A DNA stretch of 64,000 nucleotides from Rhizobium freirei PRF 81 (GCF_000359745.1 NZ_AQHN01000084.1:310001-374000); one strand, 5' to 3'. Positions 16,832-25,611 are shown, counted from the stretch's first letter. Notes: generated from the sequence alone by a model not told the origin. Program-made: numbers and translations.

Positions 16832-17005
16832 TCAGCTATCGAGTTTCAACGAAAGCTGAACGGCGCGCGGCAGGGGCGGTAGCGGCCGGCTGATTTCGAC
16901 ACGGCGCGTCCAGTTGGCGCGCCGTTCCTGTTCGCGCTCCCGAAGGGCCTTCGAGACAGCGACAAAGGTCATGGCACGTTCGATGACTTGTTCGGCTTTC
17001 GTCAT
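16832..17005 (-). CDS. Small SOS-controlled protein, 57 residues, function unknown
   Basis: The ATG at 17005 is preceded by GGAGG at 5 nt, and a LexA-type box ends 15 nt upstream of it, so the gene is probably induced by DNA damage. The product begins MTKAEQVIERAMTFVAVSKALREREQERRANW, a long amphipathic and strongly charged helix. It ends with a proline-rich turn (SRPLPPLPRAVQL) and SLKLDS. No signal peptide or membrane segment is present and no domain family is recognised. It stands alone, 78 nt downstream of and opposite to the chloroperoxidase-like gene. Confidence 0.65.
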   Translation of the reverse strand: MTKAEQVIERAMTFVAVSKALREREQERRANWTRRVEISRPLPPLPRAVQLSLKLDS

Positions 17006-17019
17006 GGATGCCTCCATTT

Positions 17020-17034
17020 GTTCACTTTATGTTC
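17020..17034. promoter_or_regulatory. LexA (SOS) box, GTTC-N7-GTTC
   Basis: The direct repeat GTTC-ACTTTAT-GTTC matches the alphaproteobacterial LexA operator (GTTC-N7-GTTC), including the T-rich spacer. On the minus strand it reads GAAC-N7-GAAC and sits immediately upstream of the ribosome site of the 57-residue gene, where bound LexA would block transcription. Confidence 0.7.
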
Positions 17035-17288
17035 TCATAGGAAGTCAGCAGAGTCAAGCCGGCAGGCCGCGGGCTCTCTCGCATGCGCTGCTATTGGCAT
17101 TGGACAGCCTCGTTGGCGCTGATACGCGGTGTCTCGCGGGCCTTTCGAAGCGGGAAATGCTGGAGTTTCCTTACCGCTGGAACTATCCAGAACTGAAGAT
17201 CACCTCTTTGATCTGACGGAACCCGAAGGGCCGATAAAGTGTCGGCGTACCGGTAGCCAGAATAACCAGTTCGGGAAACTGACCTGAG

Positions 17289-17471
17289 TTACGTTAGCAA
17301 GGCTTGCAGAGTTACTGCCACAAAAAACACGATGATAACGGCTGCGGCCATCAGGATGACTTGGCGATTGGCTCTCTGAAAGACTCGAGATTGCCGCCCC
17401 TTTTTCGTGCGGATGTGATGCCCTTGGATGGGGGCGATATTAGAACGAGCTGGCTCTTTTCTCCCGGACAT
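17289..17471 (-). CDS. Small single-span membrane protein, 60 residues
   Basis: ATG 17471 follows GGGAGG by 5 nt. The N-terminal 37 residues are polar and basic (MSGRKEPARSNIAPI and HHIRTKKGRQSRVFQRANR). One hydrophobic helix then runs to the C-terminus (VILMAAAVIIVFFVAVTLQALLT), giving a C-tail-anchored topology with the basic part in the cytoplasm. No family is recognised. The upstream 250 nt (17040-17288) on the other side hold no gene. The strong ribosome site and clear membrane segment support coding. Confidence 0.55.
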   Translation of the reverse strand: MSGRKEPARSNIAPIQGHHIRTKKGRQSRVFQRANRQVILMAAAVIIVFFVAVTLQALLT

Positions 17472-18019
17472 AGCTGCCTCCCAGCACAAGATGCCGCTTT
17501 GAATATAGCAGGCGACGTCACATTTTTCATCGCTTGAATCAGCATTTTAGGCTGGGCTTCCATATCATCATTTGATCATGAATCGTACAGCGTGCGTCCT
17601 CGGCGAGTACCGCCAATGCTCTAGCCTGAACAGCGTGTTCTGAGCTTCGAAGCGCCGCATCGCGCCTCTTAACTTCAGAATCTTGACATCATCGAGCTGT
17701 TGAACAGCAAAAATTGACAATTTCGTCGGCGCCAAGTTGTTATTCCCGGCATGGTAAGCTGAACAAATCACGTTCTCGATGGAGGGAGTTTCCCTAAGCT
17801 CGGGGTTCCCGGGATACGAGGGCCAAGTGCTCAGACGTATGTGGCGAGCTTTACTTGGACGTGTCAGCGAATTGGCACGGCCTGCATCATCAATTGAACC
17901 CGCCGGATTATGGTTCGCGCAGACGGGTTTGCGGCAATCGCAGTCCGTTCCTGCCGGACAGGAGCGCCTTCGGTTGACTGTCGAAAGGCGATAATGTTGC
18001 CTCCCGGAATTGCAGGCAA

Positions 18020-18159
18020 CAAAAAAGGCCGGAGCGAAACGCGCCGACCTTCCTGATTGTCGCTCCCACACCAATGCCAGTACATCCGTGGTCAGAAGAG
18101 CAAAGCGACCGAAACATTGCGAGCATCCAGTTTTGTTGGCGCTCACCAGCAACGTTACC
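18020..18159 (-). ncRNA. Candidate small RNA, about 140 nt
   Basis: On the minus strand a good sigma70 promoter (TTGCAT, 17 nt, TATATA) at 18194-18166 predicts a start near 18159. An intrinsic terminator ends at about 18020. No convincing reading frame lies between them; the only open frame starts with TTG and runs through the terminator. The sequence was not recognised as a known rhizobial small RNA. The evidence is promoter plus terminator spacing only. Confidence 0.4.
18021..18049 (-). terminator. Intrinsic terminator of the candidate small RNA
   Basis: Read on the minus strand, GGTCGGCGCG, a TTT loop and CGCTCCGGCC pair with one mismatch and one G-U, and six T follow immediately. No annotated minus-strand gene ends here, so it needs another transcript to explain it. 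Confidence 0.6.
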
Positions 18160-18165
18160 GCAGCA

Positions 18166-18194
18166 TATATAGTTCACTATCACGGCCAATGCAA
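18166..18194 (-). promoter_or_regulatory. Sigma70-type promoter of the candidate small RNA
   Basis: TTGCAT (18194-18189), a 17-nt spacer, and TATATA (18171-18166) on the minus strand. Confidence 0.45.
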
Positions 18195-18467
18195 GTGATG
18201 CGAGGTTTATACTGTTCGACTGCCGCCGCTATCCAATGACCGAAAGCCCGAGATGACGTACAATCGGCATCTGCTGGCGAGGCGGTTTCGTCAGTGGCTG
18301 GAATGAACCTGCATAGGGCTGCGAATCTCATGACGGTCGTTGAGATACCATGCCGCACTGATGCCAATCCTGCATGATAGGCTCAAATGGAGGAACCGCT
18401 GGGAGAGTGATTTTGCCTACGAAGCAAAGCCTACCCGCCAGTTTTGAGCTTGGCGTGACAACGCCCG

Positions 18468-18474
18468 CTTGAAA
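18468..18474 (+). promoter_or_regulatory. Possible RpoH -35 element of htpG
   Basis: CTTGAAA, the heat-shock sigma -35 consensus, lies 64 nt before the htpG start. A matching -10 (CCTATNT-like) is not clear, so the assignment is tentative. Confidence 0.3.
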
Positions 18475-18537
18475 TTTCTCTCGTCATCCGCCACCTGTTC
18501 GGCGCGACTTTCAACATTCCCAGGAGACTAGACGCAT

Positions 18538-20427
18538 ATGACGACCACCACCGCAGAAATGACCGCCGAGAGCCACGTCTTCGAGGCCGACGTTGCCCGC
18601 CTTCTGCATATGATGGTTCACTCGGTTTATTCGGATAAGGATGTGTTCCTGCGCGAGCTGATCTCGAATGCGGCCGATGCCTGCGAGAAGCTGCGCTACG
18701 AGGCGATTGCCCATCCCGGCCTGCTGGCCAACGATCCCGACAGCCGCATTCTGCTGACGCTCGACGCCGATGGCGGCAAGCTCGTCGTCGAAGATAACGG
18801 CATCGGCATGAGCCGTGACGAGATGATCGAGGCCCTCGGCACGATTGCCCGCTCCGGTACGCGCGCCTTCATGGAGCGCATCGAGGCCAACAAGCAGGGC
18901 GAGGGCGCCCAGCTCATCGGCCAGTTCGGCGTCGGCTTCTATTCCTGTTTCATGGTCGCCGATCGCGTCGATGTCATCTCCCGCCGCGCCGGTGCGGAAG
19001 ACGCATGGCTCTGGTCTTCCGATGGCAAGGGCGGCTATAGCGTCTCCCCCGTCGATGTGAGCGAGGCTCCGGCCCGCGGCACCCGCATCACGCTGCACCT
19101 GATGGAAGATGCCAAGAGCTATGCCTCGCGCTGGACCGTCGAGCGCATCGTCAAGGAACAGTCCGGTCATGTGCCGGTGCCGATCAAGATCGCCGAGAAG
19201 CCCGGCGAGGAAGCCACGCAGCTCACCGACGGCACCGCGCTCTGGACCAAGTCGAAGAACGATATCACGGCCGAGGAATATACCGATTTCTATCGCGGCG
19301 TTTCGGGCCAGTATGACGAGCCGGCGCTGACGGTGCATTTCCGCGCGGAGGGGCGCCATGAATATTCGGCACTCGCCTTCGTGCCCGGCTCGCAGCCCTT
19401 CGATCTCTTTGACCCGGATCGCAAGGGCCGCATGAAGCTCTATGTAAAGCGCGTCTTCATCACCGACGAGGCGGATCTGCTGCCGCGCTATCTGCGTTTT
19501 GTGCGCGGTCTTGTCGATACGGCAGACCTGCCGCTCAACGTTTCGCGCGAGATGATCCAGGAAAGCCCGATCCTGTCGGCGATCCGCAAGGGGGTCACCA
19601 ATCGCATCATCACCGCGATCGAGAAGCAGGCCGAGAGCGACCACGATGCTTTCCTGAAGATCTGGGAAAACTTCGGTAGCCTGATCAAGGAAGGGATCTA
19701 CGAGGATTTCGAGCGCCGCGCACAATTGCTGGCGCTGTCGCGCTTCCGCACGACGGCCTCTGCGGACGGCTACCGATCGCTTGCCGATTACGTCAAGGAT
19801 GTGAAAGAAGGCCAGCAGGCGATCTACTATCTGGTCGGCGGCAGCCTGGAACAGCTGAAGGCTTCGCCGCAGCTCGAAGGCTTCCGCGCCCGCGGCATCG
19901 AGGTTCTGTTGCTGACTGATTCCGTCGACAGCTTCTGGGTGACCAATGCTCCGGAATTCGAGGGCAAGAGCTTCAAGTCGATCACTCAAGGGTCGGCTGA
20001 TCTCGCGCAGTTCAAGAAGCAGGATGAAGACAAGCCGGAAAGCTCGACGGCTCCGGCTGAGGTACAGGCCTTCATCGATTTTGCCAAGGAAAAGCTTGCC
20101 GACGAGGTCTCCGACGTCCGCGCGTCTGATCGCCTGATCGAAAGCGCCGTCTGCCTGGTCGCTTCCGAGCGGGGCTACGATCGGCAGCTCGAAAAGATCC
20201 TGCAAGGGGCTGGGCGCCTGCAGTCCGGCGCCAAGCCGATCTTGGAAATCAACATGGAGCACCCGGTCGTCAAGGCGATTGCGGCCAAGATCGATGCGCC
20301 CTCGCTGCGCGACGATGCGGCGTTCCTGCTGCTCGACCAGGCGCGTGTGCTCGACGGCGACAAGCCGGCTGATCCGCGTGCCTTTGCCGAGCGGCTGGCG
20401 CGGATCATGGAAAAGGCGCTCCAGTAA
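18538..20427 (+). CDS. htpG: Molecular chaperone HtpG (bacterial Hsp90)
   Basis: An ATP-dependent cytosolic chaperone of 629 residues, the normal family length. The GHKL ATPase domain shows HSVYSDKDVFLRELISNAADACEKLRYEA (residues 22-50), DNGIGMSRDEMIEALGTIARSGT (about 84-106) and IGQFGVGFYSCFMVA (about 127-141). The middle domain carries the catalytic-loop arginine region (PLNVSREMIQES), and the C-terminal dimerisation domain ends the protein. AGGAG precedes the ATG at a slightly long distance. Heat-shock control by RpoH is usual for the family, but the promoter is not clearly visible. It is monocistronic, ending in a hairpin terminator. Confidence 0.97.
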   Translation: MTTTTAEMTAESHVFEADVARLLHMMVHSVYSDKDVFLRELISNAADACEKLRYEAIAHPGLLANDPDSRILLTLDADGGKLVVEDNGIGMSRDEMIEALGTIARSGTRAFMERIEANKQGEGAQLIGQFGVGFYSCFMVADRVDVISRRAGAEDAWLWSSDGKGGYSVSPVDVSEAPARGTRITLHLMEDAKSYASRWTVERIVKEQSGHVPVPIKIAEKPGEEATQLTDGTALWTKSKNDITAEEYTDFYRGVSGQYDEPALTVHFRAEGRHEYSALAFVPGSQPFDLFDPDRKGRMKLYVKRVFITDEADLLPRYLRFVRGLVDTADLPLNVSREMIQESPILSAIRKGVTNRIITAIEKQAESDHDAFLKIWENFGSLIKEGIYEDFERRAQLLALSRFRTTASADGYRSLADYVKDVKEGQQAIYYLVGGSLEQLKASPQLEGFRARGIEVLLLTDSVDSFWVTNAPEFEGKSFKSITQGSADLAQFKKQDEDKPESSTAPAEVQAFIDFAKEKLADEVSDVRASDRLIESAVCLVASERGYDRQLEKILQGAGRLQSGAKPILEINMEHPVVKAIAAKIDAPSLRDDAAFLLLDQARVLDGDKPADPRAFAERLARIMEKALQ

Positions 20428-20436
20428 TCAGGGTTG

Positions 20437-20462
20437 CCGGCGCACTTGAAAGGGTGCGCCGG
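20437..20462 (+). terminator. Terminator hairpin of htpG
   Basis: A perfect 9-bp stem CCGGCGCAC / GTGCGCCGG with an 8-nt loop begins 10 nt after the htpG stop. No U-run follows. Confidence 0.55.
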
Positions 20463-20536
20463 TCTCCTCGGCAAAGGATCGCAGCATGGCTTCGTCACTT
20501 GTGATCAAAATCTTGTCTAAAATAATCATCTTTTCG

Positions 20537-20565
20537 TTGCGAAATGAGCGCTCCTCTTCTATAGA
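20537..20565 (+). promoter_or_regulatory. Sigma70-type promoter of the siderophore-interacting protein gene
   Basis: TTGCGA, a 17-nt spacer and TATAGA lie about 140 nt before the start codon at 20704. I looked for an iron-responsive (RirA/Irr/Fur) box around it and found no clear match. Confidence 0.4.
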
Positions 20566-20703
20566 GAAATGCGAATTGGCCGGGTGTTGCCCCGCCACGT
20601 AAGCGTTAACGTCACTCAACGCGTATGATCGAACGGCTCTGCGGCTTCGGTCTGCGCGACTGTGTCCTGCAGATCGAGACCAAAGAGCCTCGAAAGGATG
20701 CAG

Positions 20704-21477
20704 ATGGATAACTCCCATATCTCAAATCTGAATGGCTCCGCTCCAAAGATCGAGCGCGTGCGCCATGAGCTGAAGCGGCGTTTGCTGACCGTCGCCAGCG
20801 TCGAAAACACCACGCCCGGCATGCTGCGCATAGAATTTGCAGGCGAAGATCTCGCGGATTTCGTCAGCTTGGCACCCGACGATCACATCAAGGTCTTCGT
20901 TCCGGGGCCGGGCGGGGAAATGGAACGGCGTGATTATACGCCTCGTCGTTACGATAATGATGCGCGCACGCTCGTCATCGATTTCGCCATTCATGAAGCT
21001 GGCCCCGTTACCCAATGGGCGCTTGCAGCCAACGTTGGCGACAGGCTGGAGATCGGCGGCCCCCGCGGTTCCGCAGTTATCTCCAACGACATCAAGAATT
21101 GGCTGCTCATCGGCGACGAGACGGCCTTGCCGGCAATCGGCCGCCGCATCGAGGAGGCCGGCGGCGACGCACATATCACGGCCATCGTCGCAGTTGCTGA
21201 CGATGCCGAGCATCAGGTCCTTCGAAGTCAAGCGCGGGTGACGATGCATTGGGCGCATCGGCCCCTGTCGCAGGCAACCGATGCGTCGGCGCTGATGAGC
21301 ATTCTCCGTTCGGTCGAGCTTGCGGCCGGCACCTTTGTCTGGATTGCCGCCGAAGCCTCGGTGACACGCGCGCTGCGAACCTATCTCGTCGAAGAGCGCG
21401 GCTATCCGCTGAGCTGGATCAAGGCATCCGGCTACTGGGTGAAAGGCAAGGCGGATACAACCGAGAAGTTCGAATAA
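20704..21477 (+). CDS. Siderophore-interacting protein (FAD-binding ferric-siderophore reductase, ViuB/SIP type)
   Basis: A 257-residue cytoplasmic flavoprotein that releases iron from imported ferric siderophores by reduction. The FAD domain shows RRDYTPRRYD, the family's R-x-Y-T-x-R flavin motif, and HEAGPVTQWALAANVGDRLEIGGPRGS. The SIP C-terminal domain has LLIGDETALPAIGRRIEE and the ending WIAAEASVTRALRTYL plus SGYWVKGKAD. ATG 20704 follows AAAGG by 6 nt. No siderophore transporter is adjacent, so it presumably serves uptake systems elsewhere. Iron control is expected from the family but not visible here. Confidence 0.9.
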   Translation: MDNSHISNLNGSAPKIERVRHELKRRLLTVASVENTTPGMLRIEFAGEDLADFVSLAPDDHIKVFVPGPGGEMERRDYTPRRYDNDARTLVIDFAIHEAGPVTQWALAANVGDRLEIGGPRGSAVISNDIKNWLLIGDETALPAIGRRIEEAGGDAHITAIVAVADDAEHQVLRSQARVTMHWAHRPLSQATDASALMSILRSVELAAGTFVWIAAEASVTRALRTYLVEERGYPLSWIKASGYWVKGKADTTEKFE

Positions 21478-21481
21478 GGCT

Positions 21482-21522
21482 GGATATGGCAGGCGCTTAT
21501 GAAAAAAAACGCCTGCCTATCC
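21482..21522. terminator. Hairpin with A-rich loop after the siderophore-interacting gene
   Basis: GGATA plus GGCAGGCG pair with CGCCTGCC plus TATCC, with one bulged T, around a loop containing eight A. It starts 5 nt after the stop codon and probably ends the transcript. Confidence 0.5.
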
Positions 21523-21809
21523 CGATCTAAGTGTCGGCAGATCTTGCCGATGAATATTCCTGCTCCATCTGATGGCGCAATTGTCCCATGACCCGACGCC
21601 CAGATTGGCTTCACGGGGATTGGAATCAGGGAAGATTTCGGCCTCCTGAACTGCGTGGGATGGCCGAAGGTTAGGTGCAAAATGGAAACGGCGGCGACGT
21701 CGTCACCGATCCTTTTTGCAGGTTCCAAGCGCCGAATAGGAGGCGGCGCGGACGAACGTTGTGCAAACTCCTGTCGCTCGCGACGGCCAATATTGAGGAT
21801 CGAAGCGAG

Positions 21810-23546
21810 GTGCTTGCCGTCCCGAAAGAACCGCCGCAGACCTTCGTCGCGCTGATGCTCTCATCATTGCGCAAGGCCTTCTTCAGCATCGCTCTTGCGA
21901 GCGCGGCCATCAACATGCTGGCGCTGACCGGCTCCTTCTTCATGCTGCAGGTCTATGACCGCGTCATTCCGAGCCGCAGCCTGCCGACGCTTTCCGGACT
22001 TGTCGTCATCGTTGCGACGCTGTTTCTTTTCCAGGGAGCGTTGGAGCTGCTGCGCTCCATGCTGCTTGCGCGGATCGGCATGTCGCTCGACGAGCGATTG
22101 AACGGAAGGATCTTCCGCTCGCTCCTGTTCCTGCCGACCCAAAAGCAGACCTCGGATGACGGATTGCAATCGATCCGTGATCTCGAGCAGATCCGTTCTT
22201 TCCTGTCGGGCAGCGGTTCCACCGCGTTTTTCGACCTGCCCTGGGTGCCATTCTACCTGATACTCTGCTTTCTGTTTCACGTCTGGATCGGCGTTACCGC
22301 CCTCTGCGGCGCCGTGCTGCTCGTCGGCATCACCCTGCTTGCCGAAACGCTGTCGCGGCGGCCGGCGCTTGAGGCGGCAAAATCTTCGGCCGCGCGTCTC
22401 GGCTTCGCGCAGGCCGCACGGCGAAACTGGGAAGCCGCAATCTCGATGGGATTTGCCGGCCGGCTGACCGAAAAATGGACTGCCATGAACGATGACTACC
22501 TGAGACATCAGTCTGCCGCGGGTGCCATCGTCGGCGCACTGACCATCGCGGCAAAGATGGCGCGCATGATGCTTCAATCCGCCGTGTTGGCGGTCGGTGC
22601 GATCCTCGTCATTCGTCAGGAAGCGACCGGTGGCATCATCATAGCAAGCTCGATCCTGGTAACGCGGGCGCTGGCGCCGGTGGAGCTTGCAATTGCTCAG
22701 TGGAAGGGTTTCGTTGCGGCCCGTCAGGGCTGGGCGCGGCTTGCAGCTCTCCTCGATGTCGCGCCGGCCGGGCAGCATGTTCTTACTCTGCCGGCACCCG
22801 TGAACGAACTCGGCGTCGAAAATATCAGCGTGATATCTCCCGGCGGCCGAGATTTCATCCTGCGCAATATCTCGTTCAAAATATCGGCGGGCACGGTGCT
22901 TGGCATCATCGGCCCGAGTGCATCGGGCAAATCGTCGCTTGCCCGGGCGCTGACGGGCCTTTGGCCGGTAACGATCGGCACGGTGCGGCTCGACAAGGCG
23001 GCCTTGTCCCAATGGGATGTGAACGAACTGGGCCGTCATATCGGCTATCTGCCGCAGGATGTCGGTCTCATCGAGGGCTCGATCGCGGACAATATTTCCC
23101 GCTTCGCCAAGGATGCGACGCCCGAGCCGGTCATAAGAGCGGCAAAGGCTGCCGGCGTCTATGACATGATTGTCAAGCTCCCCGATGGTTTCGATACGAT
23201 GATCGGGGAGGCAGGATCACGGCTCTCAGCCGGCCAGAGGCAGCGCATCGCGCTGGCGCGCTCGCTTTATGGGGATCCGTTCCTGGTGGTGCTGGACGAG
23301 CCCAATTCGAACCTCGATGCGGACGGGGAGGCGTGCCTGACCGCGGCGCTTTCGGGCGTGCGGGAGCGCGGCGGTATCGCCATTGTCATTGCTCACAGGC
23401 CAAGCGCGCTTGCGGCTGCCGACACGGTAATGATCGTTGCCGGTGGTCAGGTGCAGGCATTCGGCCCGAAGAAGGATGTTCTCGGATTGCCGCCCAAGCC
23501 TGCCGGACCGGCAACTCTAGTGATCGCGGGCGGGGAAGCACGATGA
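21810..23546 (+). CDS. prsD: Type I secretion ABC permease/ATPase (PrtD/PrsD family)
   Basis: Inner-membrane motor of a type I secretion system, taking RTX-type proteins from cytoplasm to outside in one step. The transmembrane half (residues 1-300) begins SSLRKAFFSIALASAAINMLALTGSFFMLQVYDRV, typical of the PrtD group. The nucleotide-binding half has Walker A GPSASGKSS, signature LSAGQRQR and Walker B FLVVLDEPNSNLD, then a switch histidine in AHRPSA. The frame is open from 21675, but GTG 21810 gives the usual length of 578 residues, with GAGG 11 nt upstream; the start is uncertain. It overlaps the adaptor gene by an ATGA. The glycanase at 25612 is its likely cargo. Confidence 0.88.
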   Translation: MLAVPKEPPQTFVALMLSSLRKAFFSIALASAAINMLALTGSFFMLQVYDRVIPSRSLPTLSGLVVIVATLFLFQGALELLRSMLLARIGMSLDERLNGRIFRSLLFLPTQKQTSDDGLQSIRDLEQIRSFLSGSGSTAFFDLPWVPFYLILCFLFHVWIGVTALCGAVLLVGITLLAETLSRRPALEAAKSSAARLGFAQAARRNWEAAISMGFAGRLTEKWTAMNDDYLRHQSAAGAIVGALTIAAKMARMMLQSAVLAVGAILVIRQEATGGIIIASSILVTRALAPVELAIAQWKGFVAARQGWARLAALLDVAPAGQHVLTLPAPVNELGVENISVISPGGRDFILRNISFKISAGTVLGIIGPSASGKSSLARALTGLWPVTIGTVRLDKAALSQWDVNELGRHIGYLPQDVGLIEGSIADNISRFAKDATPEPVIRAAKAAGVYDMIVKLPDGFDTMIGEAGSRLSAGQRQRIALARSLYGDPFLVVLDEPNSNLDADGEACLTAALSGVRERGGIAIVIAHRPSALAAADTVMIVAGGQVQAFGPKKDVLGLPPKPAGPATLVIAGGEAR

Positions 23547-24853
23547 GCGACAGGCCTTCATCATCGACCGAACGCGCCATTCGCCGCCTGTCGCTGTTTG
23601 TGGTGGTCGCGATACTGCTGCTATTCGGCGTCATGGGAGGGCTTGCGGCCGCCACCAAAATTTCCGGGGCGGTGATCGCCTCCGGCAGCCTGGTCGTCGA
23701 CAGCTATGTGAAACCGGTGAAGCATCTGAAGGGCGGCATTGCCAGCACGATCTTCGTCAGGAACGGTGATCATGTCGATGCGGGCCAGGTGCTTGTGCGA
23801 TTGGACGACACGCAGACCAGGGCAAATCTCGCCATCATCCGCAAGCGCCTCAACGAACTGTCCGCGCGCACGGCGCGCCTGGTGGCCGAGCGCGACGGCA
23901 AGGACGACATTGTCTTTCCGGCCGATCTGCTTTCTGCCGCCGGCACCGAGGATGTCAGGGCCATTCTGGCCGGCGAGCGGCAGCTTTTTCGAGACCGCTT
24001 GGCGTCACGCGACGGTCAGAAATCGCAGCTGCGCGAGCGAATTCAGCAGTTGAACCAGGAGATCGAAGGTCTCGTGGCGCAGGAGCAGGGCAAGCGAAGG
24101 GAGATTGCTTTGATCGCTAAGGAGCTTGGCAGTCTCGAAGGTCTGCTCAACCAAGGCATTATTTCGGCCACCAAGGTCTTTTCGCTCCAGCGTGAAAGCG
24201 CGTCGTTGAACGGCGATCTCGGCAATCTCGTCTCATCGATCGCCCGCACCCGCGGCAAGATCGCGGAAACCGAATTGCAGATCCTGCAGATCGATGCCGA
24301 CCGCGGCTCGCAGGTCTCCGAGCAGCTGCGTCAGGCGGAGAGCGACATCGGGCAATTTTCGGAGCGTCTGGTCGCGGCCGAGGATGATCTCAAACGGATC
24401 GATCTTAGATCGCCGCAGGCCGGCATCGTGGATCAATTGGGCGTCCATGCTGAGGGCGCCGTGATCTCGCCGGCCGAGACGATCATGCAGATCGTTCCTG
24501 ACCGGGATGCGCTGGTGGCCGAGCTGAAGCTCGCACCGCAGGATATCGATCAGGTCGCCGTCGGACAGCCGGTATCATTGCGGTTTCCCGCCTTCAATCA
24601 ACGGATCACACCGGAGCTGAACGGGCATGTGGAGACCGTCTCTGCGGATTTGGTGACCGACCAGCGGTCGGGCCAGAGCCATTATGTCGTACGGGCAAGG
24701 GTGGCAAAGCAGGAATGGGTCCGCCTCGGGCAATTGACGCCCTTGCCAGGCATGCCTGTGGAGGCTTTCATGCAGACGGGGCGGAGAAGCGTCCTGGCCT
24801 ATCTGACGAAACCGATGACCGATCAGATCAAGCGCGCATTCAAGGAGGACTAG
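23543..24853 (+). CDS. prsE: Type I secretion membrane-fusion adaptor (HlyD/PrsE family)
   Basis: A 436-residue periplasmic adaptor bridging the PrsD-like ATPase and a TolC-type outer-membrane channel. One N-terminal membrane anchor (LSLFVVVAILLLFGVMGGLAAATK, about residues 15-38) is followed by the lipoyl half GSLVVDSYVKPVKHLKGGIASTIFVRNGDHVDAG. A long coiled coil fills about residues 95-285, and the second lipoyl and beta-barrel part ends with HYVVRARVAKQEW and LTPLPGMPVEAFMQTGRRSVLAYLTKP, the HlyD-family C-terminus. It starts within the stop codon of the ATPase gene. No TolC gene is present here, as is usual in rhizobia. Confidence 0.92.
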   Translation: MSDRPSSSTERAIRRLSLFVVVAILLLFGVMGGLAAATKISGAVIASGSLVVDSYVKPVKHLKGGIASTIFVRNGDHVDAGQVLVRLDDTQTRANLAIIRKRLNELSARTARLVAERDGKDDIVFPADLLSAAGTEDVRAILAGERQLFRDRLASRDGQKSQLRERIQQLNQEIEGLVAQEQGKRREIALIAKELGSLEGLLNQGIISATKVFSLQRESASLNGDLGNLVSSIARTRGKIAETELQILQIDADRGSQVSEQLRQAESDIGQFSERLVAAEDDLKRIDLRSPQAGIVDQLGVHAEGAVISPAETIMQIVPDRDALVAELKLAPQDIDQVAVGQPVSLRFPAFNQRITPELNGHVETVSADLVTDQRSGQSHYVVRARVAKQEWVRLGQLTPLPGMPVEAFMQTGRRSVLAYLTKPMTDQIKRAFKED

Positions 24854-24933
24854 GATCGGATCTCACTGATCGGACGATGTCGGATTCTCGTTTAGCCGAT
24901 CGTCTTTAAGACGGACAAGCTATGGAGAGCATC

Positions 24934-25584
24934 ATGACGATTACGATTACCGCGTTCGAACGTTCGCCCGATGGCGGCAGAGGTCTGGCCCGCGACATGC
25001 GCGTTCGCTGGGCGCTTGAAGAAGTCGGCCAGTCATACGAGGTCCGCCTTGTTTCATTCAAGGCGATGAAGGAACCCGCGCATCTCGCGCTTCAGCCTTT
25101 CGGGCAGATTCCGACCTATGAGGAAAACGATCTCGCCTTGTTTGAGTCGGGAGCGATTGTGTTCCACATCGCGGATTGCCACGAAGGCCTCTTCCCAAAC
25201 GATGCGAATGCACGGGCGCGTGCGATCACATGGATGTTTGCGGCAGTCTCTACAATGGAGCCACCGATCAACGAGCGTGCAGTCGCTAGACTGCTGGAGC
25301 GCGGCGAGAGCTGGTGCGAGCAGCGCCTGCCTATCGTCGAGGAGCGCATTCGCAAACGGCTGAGCGAACTTTCCGGTCGCCTTGGCGATGCCGAATGGCT
25401 CGACGGCAATTTCAGCGCCGGTGACCTTTTGATGGTGTCGGTGCTGCTCAGGCTGAAAGGTTCGGAACTATTGAACGAGTATCCGAACCTCTCGGCCTAT
25501 GTCGCCCGCGGCGAAGCACGGCCAGCATATAGGCGTGCTTTCGATGCTCAGTTAGCGGTTTTCGCGGCCTCATCAGCAAACTGA
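24934..25584 (+). CDS. Glutathione S-transferase family protein
   Basis: A 216-residue cytoplasmic transferase. The N-terminal thioredoxin-like domain includes a glutathione-contacting PFGQIPTYEEND (cis-proline) and FESGAIVFHIAD. The helical C-terminal domain includes WLDGNFSAGDLLMVSVLLRLKG, the N-capping box and hydrophobic staple region of GSTs. ATG 24934 is preferred because GGAG lies 6 nt upstream, better than ATG 24922. It follows the secretion genes by 80 nt, where a CGTCTT-T-AAGACG palindrome occurs, and faces the glycanase gene. Its acceptor substrate is unknown and its position between secretion system and cargo may be accidental. Confidence 0.88.
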   Translation: MTITITAFERSPDGGRGLARDMRVRWALEEVGQSYEVRLVSFKAMKEPAHLALQPFGQIPTYEENDLALFESGAIVFHIADCHEGLFPNDANARARAITWMFAAVSTMEPPINERAVARLLERGESWCEQRLPIVEERIRKRLSELSGRLGDAEWLDGNFSAGDLLMVSVLLRLKGSELLNEYPNLSAYVARGEARPAYRRAFDAQLAVFAASSAN

Positions 25585-25611
25585 CAACCGCCACGCCACG
25601 CACCAAGCGCG

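Larger units (their letters stand above)
17472..18537. other. Gene-poor kilobase upstream of htpG
   Basis: Apart from a candidate small RNA (18020-18159, minus), no gene is supported. Frames here begin with TTG or lack ribosome sites and resemble no family. There is a GAACA-GCG-TGTTC inverted repeat at about 17630. The region is less GC-rich than its surroundings, which fits old intergenic or decayed DNA. Confidence 0.5.

Noticed and set aside
17764..17790. GAAC-N7-GTTC near 17770 as a second SOS box
   Set aside because: It is an inverted rather than direct repeat, unlike the alphaproteobacterial LexA operator, and no gene follows.
17568..18152. A 194-codon minus-strand frame
   Set aside because: It begins with TTG without a ribosome site, runs through an intrinsic terminator, resembles no family and has cysteine/arginine-rich composition typical of antisense noise.
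20428..20529. Minus-strand mini-frame MIILDKILITSDEAMLRSF after htpG
   Set aside because: No ribosome site, and its end overlaps the htpG terminator stem; only weak resemblance to a real protein.
20463..20703. Iron-responsive operator upstream of the siderophore-interacting gene
   Set aside because: I looked for RirA-, Irr- and Fur-type motifs and found no clear match.
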